This document shows positions 6,290-13,885 of a stretch of DNA of 23,543 nucleotides, one piece after another; the stretch's first letter is position 1; each line of letters opens with the position of its first letter. Made by a program: the position numbers and the translations under genes. The stretch is from Caldifarciminota bacterium UBA2202 (GTDB taxonomy: Bacteria; Hydrothermota; 32-111), in assembly GCA_002327905.1 (NCBI GenBank), contig DCUY01000006.1:4626-28168 (forward strand). Direction: 5' to 3'. The notes beneath the pieces were generated by a model, which searched no databases, had not been told where the DNA came from, and saw only the letters and a program-made list of their open reading frames with translations.

Positions 6290-7240
6290 ATGTTCTTATT
6301 GATATTTCTCCTAATAATTCTTATGGCAGGGTCTTTTATATTTTCAGGAAGCGAGACTGTATTCTTTTCTCTGAGCGAGCTCGAGATAAAGAGGCTCATA
6401 AGGGAGAAGCACCCTTTAAGCAGAATTTTGAAGGACCTTTCACGCAATAAAACTCCGTTTCTTTCCTCTCTTCTGTTTTTCAATACATTGACAAACATAG
6501 CTTTTGCATCTCTCTCGTATCTCTTCTTTGAAAGAATGGGGATAGGAGGAAACGAATACATACTATTAAAAGTGCTTGCAATAACTCTAATACTTCTCAT
6601 GTTCTGCGAAATCACTCCAAAAGCGCTTGCTCTTGCTAAAAGGGATTCATTTATTTATCTGCTGATTCCGTCATACATGCTGTTTCTGGTCTCTTATCCG
6701 TTGATGTCGGCCTTTGGAAAAATTTTCAAACATGAAAGAGCGAATCGTAAATCAAAATTTAAGAGTGAAATGAAGGATGTATTGAGTTATCTGAAGGAGA
6801 ATGAATCTCATGTCAGGGATGAAGTCGAGTTTTTGGAAAAATACAATCAATTGAAACATAAAGAAATATATTCAATCTGCGTTAAGAGGGAAGGAATAAT
6901 CTATCTGAAAAGCACTGCCACATTAGTTCAAGCCGGAGCCCTCTTTAAAAAATACAGATTGTCAAGAATTCCCATAGTTATAGAAGATGTGGACACGATT
7001 GTCGGAATATTTCACATCAAGGATATGATTCACCTGTCAGGAGATGCCGGCATGAAAGACATTTTGAGAAAGGCTCATAAAATAGATTACAGAACTCCGG
7101 TCTTCAAGGTAATGAATTACTTTTTAAAAAATAAAACGCATATTGCGATTCTTGTTGATTCATTGGGGAAGACTTTAGGGCTTGTAACCCTTCAGGATAT
7201 AGTGGATGATATCATAAAGCCTCTTCAGGAGGATGAATGA
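6290..7240 (+). CDS. CNNM/CBS membrane protein lacking the CorC domain
   Basis: 316 residues. An N-terminal DUF21/CNNM transmembrane region (about 1-150) has the family motifs SGSETVFFSLSE near residue 20 and CEITPKALA at the third helix. A CBS pair follows (about 185-312; RIPIV, VGIFHIKDM, GLVTLQDIVDDII). The protein ends directly after the second CBS, without the C-terminal CorC_HlyC domain that its neighbour has. CNNM/CorC proteins are linked to Mg2+ or Na+ transport, and CBS pairs sense adenine nucleotides or Mg-ATP. It overlaps the next, longer paralog by 4 bases (ATGA), so the two may form a heteromeric transporter. A ribosome site is not obvious. Confidence 0.85.
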   Translation: MFLLIFLLIILMAGSFIFSGSETVFFSLSELEIKRLIREKHPLSRILKDLSRNKTPFLSSLLFFNTLTNIAFASLSYLFFERMGIGGNEYILLKVLAITLILLMFCEITPKALALAKRDSFIYLLIPSYMLFLVSYPLMSAFGKIFKHERANRKSKFKSEMKDVLSYLKENESHVRDEVEFLEKYNQLKHKEIYSICVKREGIIYLKSTATLVQAGALFKKYRLSRIPIVIEDVDTIVGIFHIKDMIHLSGDAGMKDILRKAHKIDYRTPVFKVMNYFLKNKTHIAILVDSLGKTLGLVTLQDIVDDIIKPLQEDE

Positions 7241-8478
7241 TACTTGCGCTTATTTTTATTTTTTTTATTGTTCTTCTCTTTATTTTTTCATCAAGCGAGA
7301 TGTCTTTCATTGCATCTGATAAGCTCTATGTAAAAATAAGGGCGAGAAACAGCAAAAGATACAAAATGCTCTATGACATTCTTTTAAAGCCGAAAATATA
7401 CCTTTACACTATTCTTGTCGGATATAATATAGCGAATGTGGTTCTGACAACAATAGCGGAATCGGTATTTATAAAACACGGAAGCATATCGAATTCCCTG
7501 ATACTGTCATTTTCAGTCTCTGCGGTGGTGCTCTTGTTCGGAGAAATCGCTCCAAAGTCCATAGCCTCAAATTATCCTGAGAAACTCGCTCTTGGCTACA
7601 CGCCTTTAATAAGAGTTCTTTACATTCTCCTATTCCCGATAATTTTTGTCTCCTCATCAGTGGCTGAGCTTCTTATAAGGATATTTAAGAAAAATATATA
7701 TTCCGAAGAAAAATCCCATTTAAGCGCTACAGATGTGGAGCAGTTGATATTGAGCAATGTTGATATATCGACTTCAGTTGAGTATGAATCTAAAATGCTG
7801 AGAGGTATCTTTGAATTCAGCGACAGGAATGCCTCTGATGCCATGATACAGAGAAAAGAGGTATTTTTCATAGATGCAAATGAAAATATTGAAAATGTCA
7901 AAGCGAAAATAAAAGAACAGAAAAAAATATATACAAGATACCCTGTATATGAATCTACGGAAGACAATGTAATAGGCATAATAAATGTGAATGACCTTGC
8001 AGTTGAAAATCCTTCAAAGGTGAAGCAGATTTTAAGAAAAGTGCTCTTCGTGCCTGAGACTCTTACACTGGACATTGTCCTTATAGAGATGAAGAATAAC
8101 GCGACTCACATGGCTATGGTTATAGACGAATACGGCGGAGTGGCTGGAATGGCGACTTTTGAAAACATAATTGAAGAGCTCATAGGAGATATTTCGGATG
8201 AGTATGATCTTGACGATGAAGCAGAGGAGATAGACGGAAAAATACTCTTATCAGGAGATGAAAAGGTGAGGGAAATTAATGAAGAGTACAATTTAAAATT
8301 GCCTCTATCGGATGAATATGAGACTCTTGCGGGGCTTCTCATGTTCAAACTCGGCAGAATACCTCAGGAGGATGATATTGCATCATTTAAAAATATATGT
8401 AAAATAAGAGTTGCAAAGGTTGTCGGTTTTTCAGTAAAACAAATTGAACTTGAAAGGGTGAACGCAAATGAAAAATAA
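7237..8478 (+). CDS. CNNM/CBS/CorC-type ion transporter (hemolysin C family)
   Basis: 413 residues with the full family layout. A DUF21/CNNM membrane domain (about 1-165) has SSSEMSFIASD near residue 20 and GEIAPKSIA. A CBS pair (about 195-325; RYPVYE, IGIINVNDL, EYGGVAGMATFENIIEELIGDI) and a C-terminal CorC_HlyC domain (about 335-408; DEYETLAGLLMFKLGRIP) follow. Members act in Mg2+ homeostasis in the inner membrane. They are often annotated as hemolysins, which is misleading. It overlaps the shorter paralog upstream by 4 bases and the YitT-family gene downstream by 11 bases, so all are co-transcribed. Confidence 0.92.
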   Translation: MILALIFIFFIVLLFIFSSSEMSFIASDKLYVKIRARNSKRYKMLYDILLKPKIYLYTILVGYNIANVVLTTIAESVFIKHGSISNSLILSFSVSAVVLLFGEIAPKSIASNYPEKLALGYTPLIRVLYILLFPIIFVSSSVAELLIRIFKKNIYSEEKSHLSATDVEQLILSNVDISTSVEYESKMLRGIFEFSDRNASDAMIQRKEVFFIDANENIENVKAKIKEQKKIYTRYPVYESTEDNVIGIINVNDLAVENPSKVKQILRKVLFVPETLTLDIVLIEMKNNATHMAMVIDEYGGVAGMATFENIIEELIGDISDEYDLDDEAEEIDGKILLSGDEKVREINEEYNLKLPLSDEYETLAGLLMFKLGRIPQEDDIASFKNICKIRVAKVVGFSVKQIELERVNANEK

Positions 8479-9313
8479 TTACAAAGATTTCTTTTATATG
8501 GCAGTGGGAATCATCCTGTGTCCTGTCGCGTATGCATTCTTTTTGGTGCCTGCCAAAATCAATACTGGAGGCATATCGGGAATTTCGATGATTCTTCATC
8601 ATATTTTCGGCACTCCATTCGGAGTTGTCCTTCTCATTGCAAATGTGCCCCTCCTGATAATAGGCATAAAACAGTTCGGCTCAATTTTCGGAGTGCGCAC
8701 CGTTGTTGCGGTTCTTCTGATAAGTTTGCTCTCCGACTTGTTCGCATACAGACTCAAGTTTATGACTTTCTCGGGAAATACTGTTCTTGCGGCAATATAC
8801 GGAGGAGTCTTCCTCGGTATAGGACTTGGAATGATTTTCAAAGGCAGAGGAAGCACAGGAGGCTCTGATATAATAGGCAGGATAATGAGCAAGTATTCCT
8901 CATTCTCTGTCGGTTATTCTATTTTCATAATTGATTCAATTATAATTTCAATTTCAGGGCTTGTCTTTAAGAATTACGAACTGATTCTATATTCGTTTAT
9001 AACTCTTTTCTTATCAAGCAAAGTGATAGACATAGTGCTTGAAGGGCAAGATTATGCAAACGGGGTCTTTATATTCACAAATCATCCAGATGATATTTCA
9101 AAATCAATAATGACAAACCTTTCGCGCGGAGTCTCTGCATTCAAGGGATTGGGAATGTACATGAAGGAAGACAAGCTTGTTTTATACTGCGTGGTTTCAA
9201 AGAGGGAGATTTCAATTCTCACACAGCTTATTGAATCTGTCGATAAAGACGCATTTGTGGTGGTGACGAATGTTCATGAAGTTTTAGGAAAAGGATTTCC
9301 GAGAAGAACATGA
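8468..9313 (+). CDS. YitT family membrane protein (DUF161 + DUF2179)
   Basis: 281 residues. About five to six membrane helices fill residues 8-195, with the conserved blocks PAKINTGGISGISMILHH and KGRGSTGGSDIIGRI (both Gly/Ser-rich, typical of YitT). A soluble C-terminal domain of about 80 residues follows (GVFIFTNHPDDISKSI, then an NVHEVLGKGF end), matching DUF2179. The family occurs widely; a transport role is suspected but no substrate is established, so I give none. The start overlaps the upstream CNNM gene by 11 bases, with AAAGG upstream. The stop overlaps recO as ATGA. Confidence 0.92.
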   Translation: MKNNYKDFFYMAVGIILCPVAYAFFLVPAKINTGGISGISMILHHIFGTPFGVVLLIANVPLLIIGIKQFGSIFGVRTVVAVLLISLLSDLFAYRLKFMTFSGNTVLAAIYGGVFLGIGLGMIFKGRGSTGGSDIIGRIMSKYSSFSVGYSIFIIDSIIISISGLVFKNYELILYSFITLFLSSKVIDIVLEGQDYANGVFIFTNHPDDISKSIMTNLSRGVSAFKGLGMYMKEDKLVLYCVVSKREISILTQLIESVDKDAFVVVTNVHEVLGKGFPRRT

Positions 9314-9870
9314 AAGAGGGATATGTAAAATCGGAATGTCTGGTGATAAAGAAGAGCAGATTCAAGGAATCGAGCGCTCTTGTTGAAATATTCTCTCCAT
9401 TGCTCGGAAGGCATGTGTTGGTTGCAAGAGGAATCTACAGAAAGAAGAAGAGTCTCTCATCTCATCTTGAGCCCTTGTCAGTGAACAATATCGAATTTTT
9501 CTATAAAGAGGGGCGTCAGATGCACACCATCACAAGAGCGGAGCTTATATTCTATCCGGAGAATATTCTAAAAGACCTTGAAGCATTCGGTTATGCGGCA
9601 AAATCACTTAAAATTCTAAGAAAACAGGAGTATCCGACTGAGAGCATTAAAGCCCTGTATAAGACAATGAGGGATTCGATAATGAGATTTAATAATGAAA
9701 GCAACACAGGTCTGGTTTATCTTGATTTTCTGCGCACATACCTCTACCTTGAAGGGCATTTGAATGAACTTTATATGAAGGATGAAAGGTTTGAAGGAGA
9801 GTATGATGAAAAGAGAATTGCAAAGACCATTAACCATTTTGAAGGAATTATAAAAAGACATGAGGACTAA
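9310..9870 (+). CDS. recO: DNA repair protein RecO, short form without zinc finger
   Basis: 186 residues. The N-terminal OB fold (about 1-80) has the family hallmarks: LVIKKSRFKESSALVEIFSPLLGRH, ARGIYRKKKSLSSHLEPL and the TITRAEL motif. The helical part follows to about 185. RecO proteins are typically near 240-250 residues, and many carry a C-terminal zinc finger with four cysteines. This one stops before that region and has only one cysteine (Cys9), so it has no zinc site. RecO helps load RecA onto SSB-coated DNA with RecR. No frameshift is seen: the HAD gene begins inside the recO 3' end in another frame, and the stop lies there. Genes upstream (ybeY) and the position after a membrane gene resemble recO contexts elsewhere. 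Confidence 0.85.
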   Translation: MKEGYVKSECLVIKKSRFKESSALVEIFSPLLGRHVLVARGIYRKKKSLSSHLEPLSVNNIEFFYKEGRQMHTITRAELIFYPENILKDLEAFGYAAKSLKILRKQEYPTESIKALYKTMRDSIMRFNNESNTGLVYLDFLRTYLYLEGHLNELYMKDERFEGEYDEKRIAKTINHFEGIIKRHED

Positions 9871-10546
9871 AGAGTACTGCGGAGTTTTATTTGACCTTGA
9901 CGGCACAATAACGGATTCAAAAGAGGGGATTCTTGATTCTCTTGAATATTCTCTGAAAAATACCGAGGCGGCTGGAATGTCAAGGGAGTCCCTGCAGGAT
10001 TATATAGGAGAGCCGTTAAAGATTATTTACGGGGAAATCTTCAAAACTGATGATTCTAAAATAATTGACGAAGCAATTGTGAGATACAGGGATTACTTCG
10101 CAAGAAAGGGAATAAGCAACAATAAAGTCTATCCGCATATTTCCTCTCTGCTTATGAATATCCGCAAAGAGAGGAAGATGGTCTTCCTGACTACCATAAA
10201 ACCACGCATATATGCGAGAAGAATACTCGAAATGTACGGACTCTTGGATTATTTCACCGATGTCTTCGGAAGCGAAATGGACGGAAGAAACTCCACAAAG
10301 AAGGAACTGATATCTCTTGCATTGGAAAAATGGAAAAAAAAATGCGGCGGAAATTTATTGATGGTGGGTGACAGGGACTCTGATATTGAAGGAGCAGAGC
10401 AGAACAATCTTGATTCAGTGGGAGTAAAGTACGGATATTCAAAGCCAAAAGAGATTGAAAATGCTCATCCCACATACATTGCAGAGACGCCTGAGGAGCT
10501 TTTGATTCTCTTTAAGAAATTAAAACTAATAAGGGGGGATATATGA
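9860..10546 (+). CDS. HAD hydrolase, phosphoglycolate-phosphatase-like
   Basis: 228 residues with all four HAD motifs. Motif I is LFDLDGTITDS (nucleophile Asp12, acid Asp14), motif II FLTTIKP (Thr111 or Thr112), motif III Lys147 or Lys148, and motif IV GDRDSDIEGA (Asp171, Asp175). The helical cap at about 18-90 (type C1) places it in the Gph/PgmB group. The likely activity is hydrolysis of a small phosphate ester in the cytoplasm; the substrate cannot be read from sequence. It overlaps recO by 11 bases and the exonuclease gene by 4 (ATGA). Confidence 0.9.
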   Translation: MRTKEYCGVLFDLDGTITDSKEGILDSLEYSLKNTEAAGMSRESLQDYIGEPLKIIYGEIFKTDDSKIIDEAIVRYRDYFARKGISNNKVYPHISSLLMNIRKERKMVFLTTIKPRIYARRILEMYGLLDYFTDVFGSEMDGRNSTKKELISLALEKWKKKCGGNLLMVGDRDSDIEGAEQNNLDSVGVKYGYSKPKEIENAHPTYIAETPEELLILFKKLKLIRGDI

Positions 10547-11217
10547 TTGAGATGTGTTTTGACATTGAAACAATAGGATGCGACTGGAGCAAACTTGACA
10601 AGGGGACGCAGGAGTATCTCAATGGACGGAGCAGAGAAGATGAAAAGGCGGAAGATATGCTCGGGCTAAATGCCATGACAGGTGAAATAGCGGCAATATC
10701 AATTTTGAACAATGAAAAAAAAGAGATAGAGACATTTTATCAGAGCAGGGAGGAGAATCTTTTTACAGCGGCATCTGATTTCAAGAAAGATGATTATTAT
10801 TACAGGTTCAAAGTGTGCACTGAAAAAGAGATAATTAAAGCATTCTATGAAAGGATACGGAATGCGGCTAAGTTCATTACATTCAACGGACTTAAATTCG
10901 ACTGCCCGTTTATTTCTCTCAGAGCATCGCTTCTTGAGGTGAAGCCCACAAGGAATATAAATACAAACAGGTTCAGACGCGATGAGCATATTGACCTTTT
11001 CGATGTTTTGACATTCTACGGCTCAGCTAAGGGTATGAATCTTGAGACATACTGCAAAACATACAAAGTGTCAAATCCCAAAGAAGAGGGAATATCTGGA
11101 AAAGAAGTGCAGAAGTATTTCAATGAAAAAAAATACAGGGAAATTGCAGAATATTGCTCAAGGGATGTCTTCTCAACATACTCGCTCTATAAAAAAATAA
11201 AGGATTATCTGCTGTAA
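10543..11217 (+). CDS. Predicted 3'-5' exonuclease related to the PolB exonuclease domain
   Basis: 224 residues with a DEDDy-type RNase H-like nuclease pattern. Exo I is FDIETIG (Asp7, Glu9), Exo II is FNGLKFDCPFI (Asp120), a third conserved acid is in HIDLFDV (Asp151), and Exo III is YCSRD (Tyr204, Asp208). The stretch SGKEVQKYFNEKKYREIAEYCSRDV resembles the stand-alone PolB-like exonuclease family (PF10108 type). It probably trims single-stranded DNA or RNA from the 3' end. A strong ribosome site (AAGGGGGG) lies within the end of the HAD gene, and the ATGA overlap suggests coupling. It is the last gene of the long plus-strand operon; its 3' end overlaps that of the convergent GGDEF gene by 13 bases. 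Confidence 0.87.
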   Translation: MIEMCFDIETIGCDWSKLDKGTQEYLNGRSREDEKAEDMLGLNAMTGEIAAISILNNEKKEIETFYQSREENLFTAASDFKKDDYYYRFKVCTEKEIIKAFYERIRNAAKFITFNGLKFDCPFISLRASLLEVKPTRNINTNRFRRDEHIDLFDVLTFYGSAKGMNLETYCKTYKVSNPKEEGISGKEVQKYFNEKKYREIAEYCSRDVFSTYSLYKKIKDYLL

Positions 11218-13217
11218 TTTTTTACTCTGTTTCTTCCGTTTTTCTTTGCGTCATAGAGAGCTTCATCAGCCATTTTAATCAATTCAATCTTATTGTCAGT
11301 ATCTGTCGGGAAGACTGCATATCCTATGCTTGAAGTTACTTTCAGATTTTCATTTAAAGATTCATGTATCAGGGGAGTCTCTTCAATCCTTTTTCTGATG
11401 AGTTCAAGCACAGTTATAGGAGATTCATCAGTTATGTTTGAAAGAATTATGACAAATTCCTCGCCTCCGTATCTGGCTACAAGGTCAGTCTCCCTCAAAG
11501 ATGAGGATAATATTTTTGAAAGATGTTTCAGAACAAGGTCACCCACCTGATGACCGTATGTGTCATTGAATTTCTTGAAAAAATCAATATCAACAAGAGC
11601 CAGAGCTATTCTGCTGTTTGTCCTCTTTGCGCTGTTTATCATTTTTATAAGCTCTTCCTGAAAATATCTGTGATTATACAGATTTGTCAAACCGTCTTTT
11701 ATTGATAATTCCCTTGTCTGCTCATATAGCATTGATTTCTCCACAGCTGTCTTTGAAATATCCGATATGAAATTCAGAACAATCTCCGCAGTAGCGGATA
11801 TGTCTATATTCTTTTTATCTGAGGCAAAGAGAAAATAATCCACTCTTCCTCCTGTCTGGAAAATAGGCATTGAAAGAGCAAAATCCATTTTTTTAAGATT
11901 CTCTCCTTTATAGAGTAGCGGAAGAGGTATCTCCCTCTTCATCAGACTTTTCTTGTAAAATATCTCACTCTCGGATGAAGCAAGATAGAGAAAGGAGTTC
12001 TCAACTTTGAAAGTCTTGTTTATTTTGTCTTTGGAGGAAGAGAACAAAAGACCGGCATCAGCCCCCTCAGTTGAAACGACAAAAGATGAAGTGACTGGGA
12101 AAAATTTAGAGACAGCTTCGGTTATGATTTCAAGAATCTCCTTGAATATGAGAGTGCGGCTGAGTTTGTGGGCAAAATCATTCAGCAGAGAAAGATAAGT
12201 AGCTTCAGTCTTTGCCTGCTCCGCATACTGTGCGAAGCTGAATATTCTGCTTATCTCATCTGCAAAGAGCTTGGATGTCTCAATATTCTTCACAGTAAAG
12301 CGGTTTTCATCATCTGAATCAAAATATAAAATGCCTGAAACATGGTTGCCGTAGAGAACCGGAACAGCTACAACAGAGCGTATTATTCTATCGTCGCCAT
12401 AGAGGCACAGATTTTTAGGATCGCTTATAAAGAGATTGTCAGTGAATTCTTTTTTATTTTGCACAATCCAATACAATATGCTGTTTCTATTGGGAATGGA
12501 TTTTTTTAAATTCAAAGGAGCAGTAGATACGCCGTTTTCAATGTAAAGCATATCATTCTCCTCATCATATATCATAAAAACAACTGTGCGGGCATCTATG
12601 CATTTTGCAGCTATTTCGACAATTGAGCAGACAGCCTCTTCAATCTGCGTGATTATTTTTCTTCCGTAGGATGTCTCGTCCTCCATAACCCTCTCCTTGT
12701 TCGGCATGAAAGGAGAGATGTTTATTATGTTGCTCTTTGCGTTATAATTGTCAAATTGCTTCTTCATCGTATCTGAGACGCTTCTTTCTTTAAAGATGAA
12801 GTACACTGCCGCAACATTTATTAGGACAAGAGATGAGAGGATCAGCATGTCAATGGCGTTATAAAATGCAATGATGAATAAAATTGAAGAGACCGAAGAG
12901 GATATAATTGCAAAAACAGTCTTTTTCAAATCATGCTTCAAAAATATAAGAATCACAGGAAAAAGAAGAGAGGCAAAATAACCGAGAAATCTGAAGTCGG
13001 TCGGAAGGAAAGGCAGAAGAAAGAGAAAAACAATGAGAAAATATAAGTGGACTTCGAAAAACTTTTTATTAAGAGCATATAGAGATAGGCAGAGAAATTG
13101 AATAACTACAATGATAATTAACAGGAATAGCGGAACGGAGAAGCTTGAAAACATATTAAAGAGAAATGATAAGAGAAACAAGAGTATTACAGCAAGTCTC
13201 TTAATGATTTTATCCAT
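11205..13217 (-). CDS. Membrane GAF-GAF-GGDEF diguanylate cyclase
   Basis: 670 residues. The N-terminal third (about 5-145) is five or so hydrophobic helices. A first GAF domain spans about 190-328 (VVAVPVLYGNHVSGILYFDS), a second GAF-like domain about 345-490, and GGDEF about 505-668. The cyclase is predicted active: DIDFFKKFNDTYGH, and the signature loop GGEEF at 584-588. The product-inhibition I-site RETD lies at 575-578, five residues before it. It makes cyclic di-GMP from two GTP in response to a ligand sensed by the GAF domains. It stands alone on the minus strand. Its promoter places transcription start at or next to the ATG, so the mRNA may be leaderless. No EAL or HD-GYP partner is in the window; the HD protein at 3.7-5.9 kb acts on a different nucleotide. 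Confidence 0.93.
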   Translation of the reverse strand: MDKIIKRLAVILLFLLSFLFNMFSSFSVPLFLLIIIVVIQFLCLSLYALNKKFFEVHLYFLIVFLFLLPFLPTDFRFLGYFASLLFPVILIFLKHDLKKTVFAIISSSVSSILFIIAFYNAIDMLILSSLVLINVAAVYFIFKERSVSDTMKKQFDNYNAKSNIINISPFMPNKERVMEDETSYGRKIITQIEEAVCSIVEIAAKCIDARTVVFMIYDEENDMLYIENGVSTAPLNLKKSIPNRNSILYWIVQNKKEFTDNLFISDPKNLCLYGDDRIIRSVVAVPVLYGNHVSGILYFDSDDENRFTVKNIETSKLFADEISRIFSFAQYAEQAKTEATYLSLLNDFAHKLSRTLIFKEILEIITEAVSKFFPVTSSFVVSTEGADAGLLFSSSKDKINKTFKVENSFLYLASSESEIFYKKSLMKREIPLPLLYKGENLKKMDFALSMPIFQTGGRVDYFLFASDKKNIDISATAEIVLNFISDISKTAVEKSMLYEQTRELSIKDGLTNLYNHRYFQEELIKMINSAKRTNSRIALALVDIDFFKKFNDTYGHQVGDLVLKHLSKILSSSLRETDLVARYGGEEFVIILSNITDESPITVLELIRKRIEETPLIHESLNENLKVTSSIGYAVFPTDTDNKIELIKMADEALYDAKKNGRNRVKNYSR

Positions 13218-13223
13218 TCTGTT

Positions 13224-13251
13224 ATTATAATACTCCTCTTTTTTTAGTCAA
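13224..13251 (-). promoter_or_regulatory. Promoter of the diguanylate cyclase gene
   Basis: On the minus strand TTGACT (13246-13251) and TATAAT (13224-13229) are 16 bases apart. Six bases separate the -10 box from the ATG at 13217, so the transcript should start at about the start codon. The GAGGAG found nearby lies within the spacer and would not be transcribed. Confidence 0.65.
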
Positions 13252-13262
13252 TAGCGGAGGAA

Positions 13263-13290
13263 TTGACAAATCCATTAAATTTGATATACT
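13263..13290 (+). promoter_or_regulatory. Promoter of the isochorismatase-flavoprotein-radical SAM genes
   Basis: TTGACA (13263-13268) and TATACT (13285-13290) are 16 bases apart. It is divergent from the cyclase promoter, with the two -35 boxes only 11 bases apart, so a regulator bound between them could affect both genes. Transcription would start near 13297. Confidence 0.7.
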
Positions 13291-13310
13291 ATTTGAGGTT
13301 ATGTCAGGTG

Positions 13311-13339
13311 AAAGCCATCCAGACCAAGGATGGCTTTTT
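13311..13339 (+). terminator. Terminator-like hairpin in the leader of the hydrolase gene
   Basis: Arms 13311-13320 (AAAGCCATCC) and 13328-13337 (GGATGGCTTT) are perfect 10-bp complements around a 7-base loop (AGACCAA). A five-T run spans 13335-13339. It begins about 14 bases after the predicted transcription start and ends next to the ATG at 13340. The only AAGGA ribosome-site candidate (13326-13330) is partly inside the stem. It could attenuate transcription or hide the ribosome site. I recognise no known riboswitch. Confidence 0.6.
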
Positions 13340-13885
13340 ATGTTTAAAAATATTCTGTTTGTAATTGATGTTCAAAACTATTTTTTCCGCCCTGATTCAA
13401 AGGCATATATAAGTGAATCCAAAATAATTCTAAAGAAAATAAACCGCGCAGTCGAATTTTTCAATTTGAACGGCGGATGCGTGCTTTATACCAGATTTAT
13501 AAATCCGAAAGAGGCAAATAGCAGAATGGCATCTTGGTGGAGGCATATGCCTGACAAAGAGGGGAGTCTTCTCTTTTCCGGCCTTGAAATAAGTGAAAAT
13601 GCTTTTGTGTATGAAAAAACATCTTACTCCGTCTTTAAAAATGAAAATATCCTTGAAACTGTAAAAAATATAGCGCCTGATAGGATATTTTTCACAGGCG
13701 TAATGACTCACCTGTGCGTGGAATCCTCAGTAAGGGATGCATTTGAGTTGAATTATAATCCGATTGTAATTTCAGACTGTTGCGCTTCAAGCAAAAAAGA
13801 CTTTCATTTATCAGCTTTGAATATAATGAAGCATGGATTTGCAAAAATAGTTGAGTGGAAAGATGCTACGGAAGAATATTTTTGA
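13340..13885 (+). CDS. Isochorismatase-fold cysteine hydrolase
   Basis: 181 residues. The catalytic triad of the family is present: Asp10 in FVIDVQNYF, Lys93 in YEKTSYSVF, and Cys126 in VMTHLCVESSVRDAF, just after the non-proline cis-peptide block GVMTH. The family includes isochorismatases, nicotinamidases and other amidohydrolases; the substrate is not clear. The metal site of nicotinamidases (D-x-H with a later His) is not seen. I chose ATG at 13340 because MFKNILFVIDVQ is the normal beginning of these proteins. An in-frame ATG at 13301 would add 13 residues encoded by the hairpin and would start almost at the mRNA 5' end. The 3' end overlaps the next gene by 23 bases. Confidence 0.88.
   Translation: MFKNILFVIDVQNYFFRPDSKAYISESKIILKKINRAVEFFNLNGGCVLYTRFINPKEANSRMASWWRHMPDKEGSLLFSGLEISENAFVYEKTSYSVFKNENILETVKNIAPDRIFFTGVMTHLCVESSVRDAFELNYNPIVISDCCASSKKDFHLSALNIMKHGFAKIVEWKDATEEYF

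Noticed and set aside
7620..8075. 151-codon minus-strand open frame
   Set aside because: It is the antisense of the well-supported CNNM/CBS/CorC gene; Ser/Phe/Ile-rich composition is typical of a shadow frame, and there is no ribosome site.
13301..13339. N-terminal extension of the isochorismatase-fold protein from ATG 13301
   Set aside because: The 13 extra codons are the hairpin itself, and family proteins normally begin right before the ILFVIDVQ strand. It is kept only as an alternative.
13301..13342. Known riboswitch class (preQ1, fluoride, guanidine, SAM) in the hydrolase leader
   Set aside because: None of the conserved loops of those classes could be recognised. Only a simple hairpin with a T run is visible.
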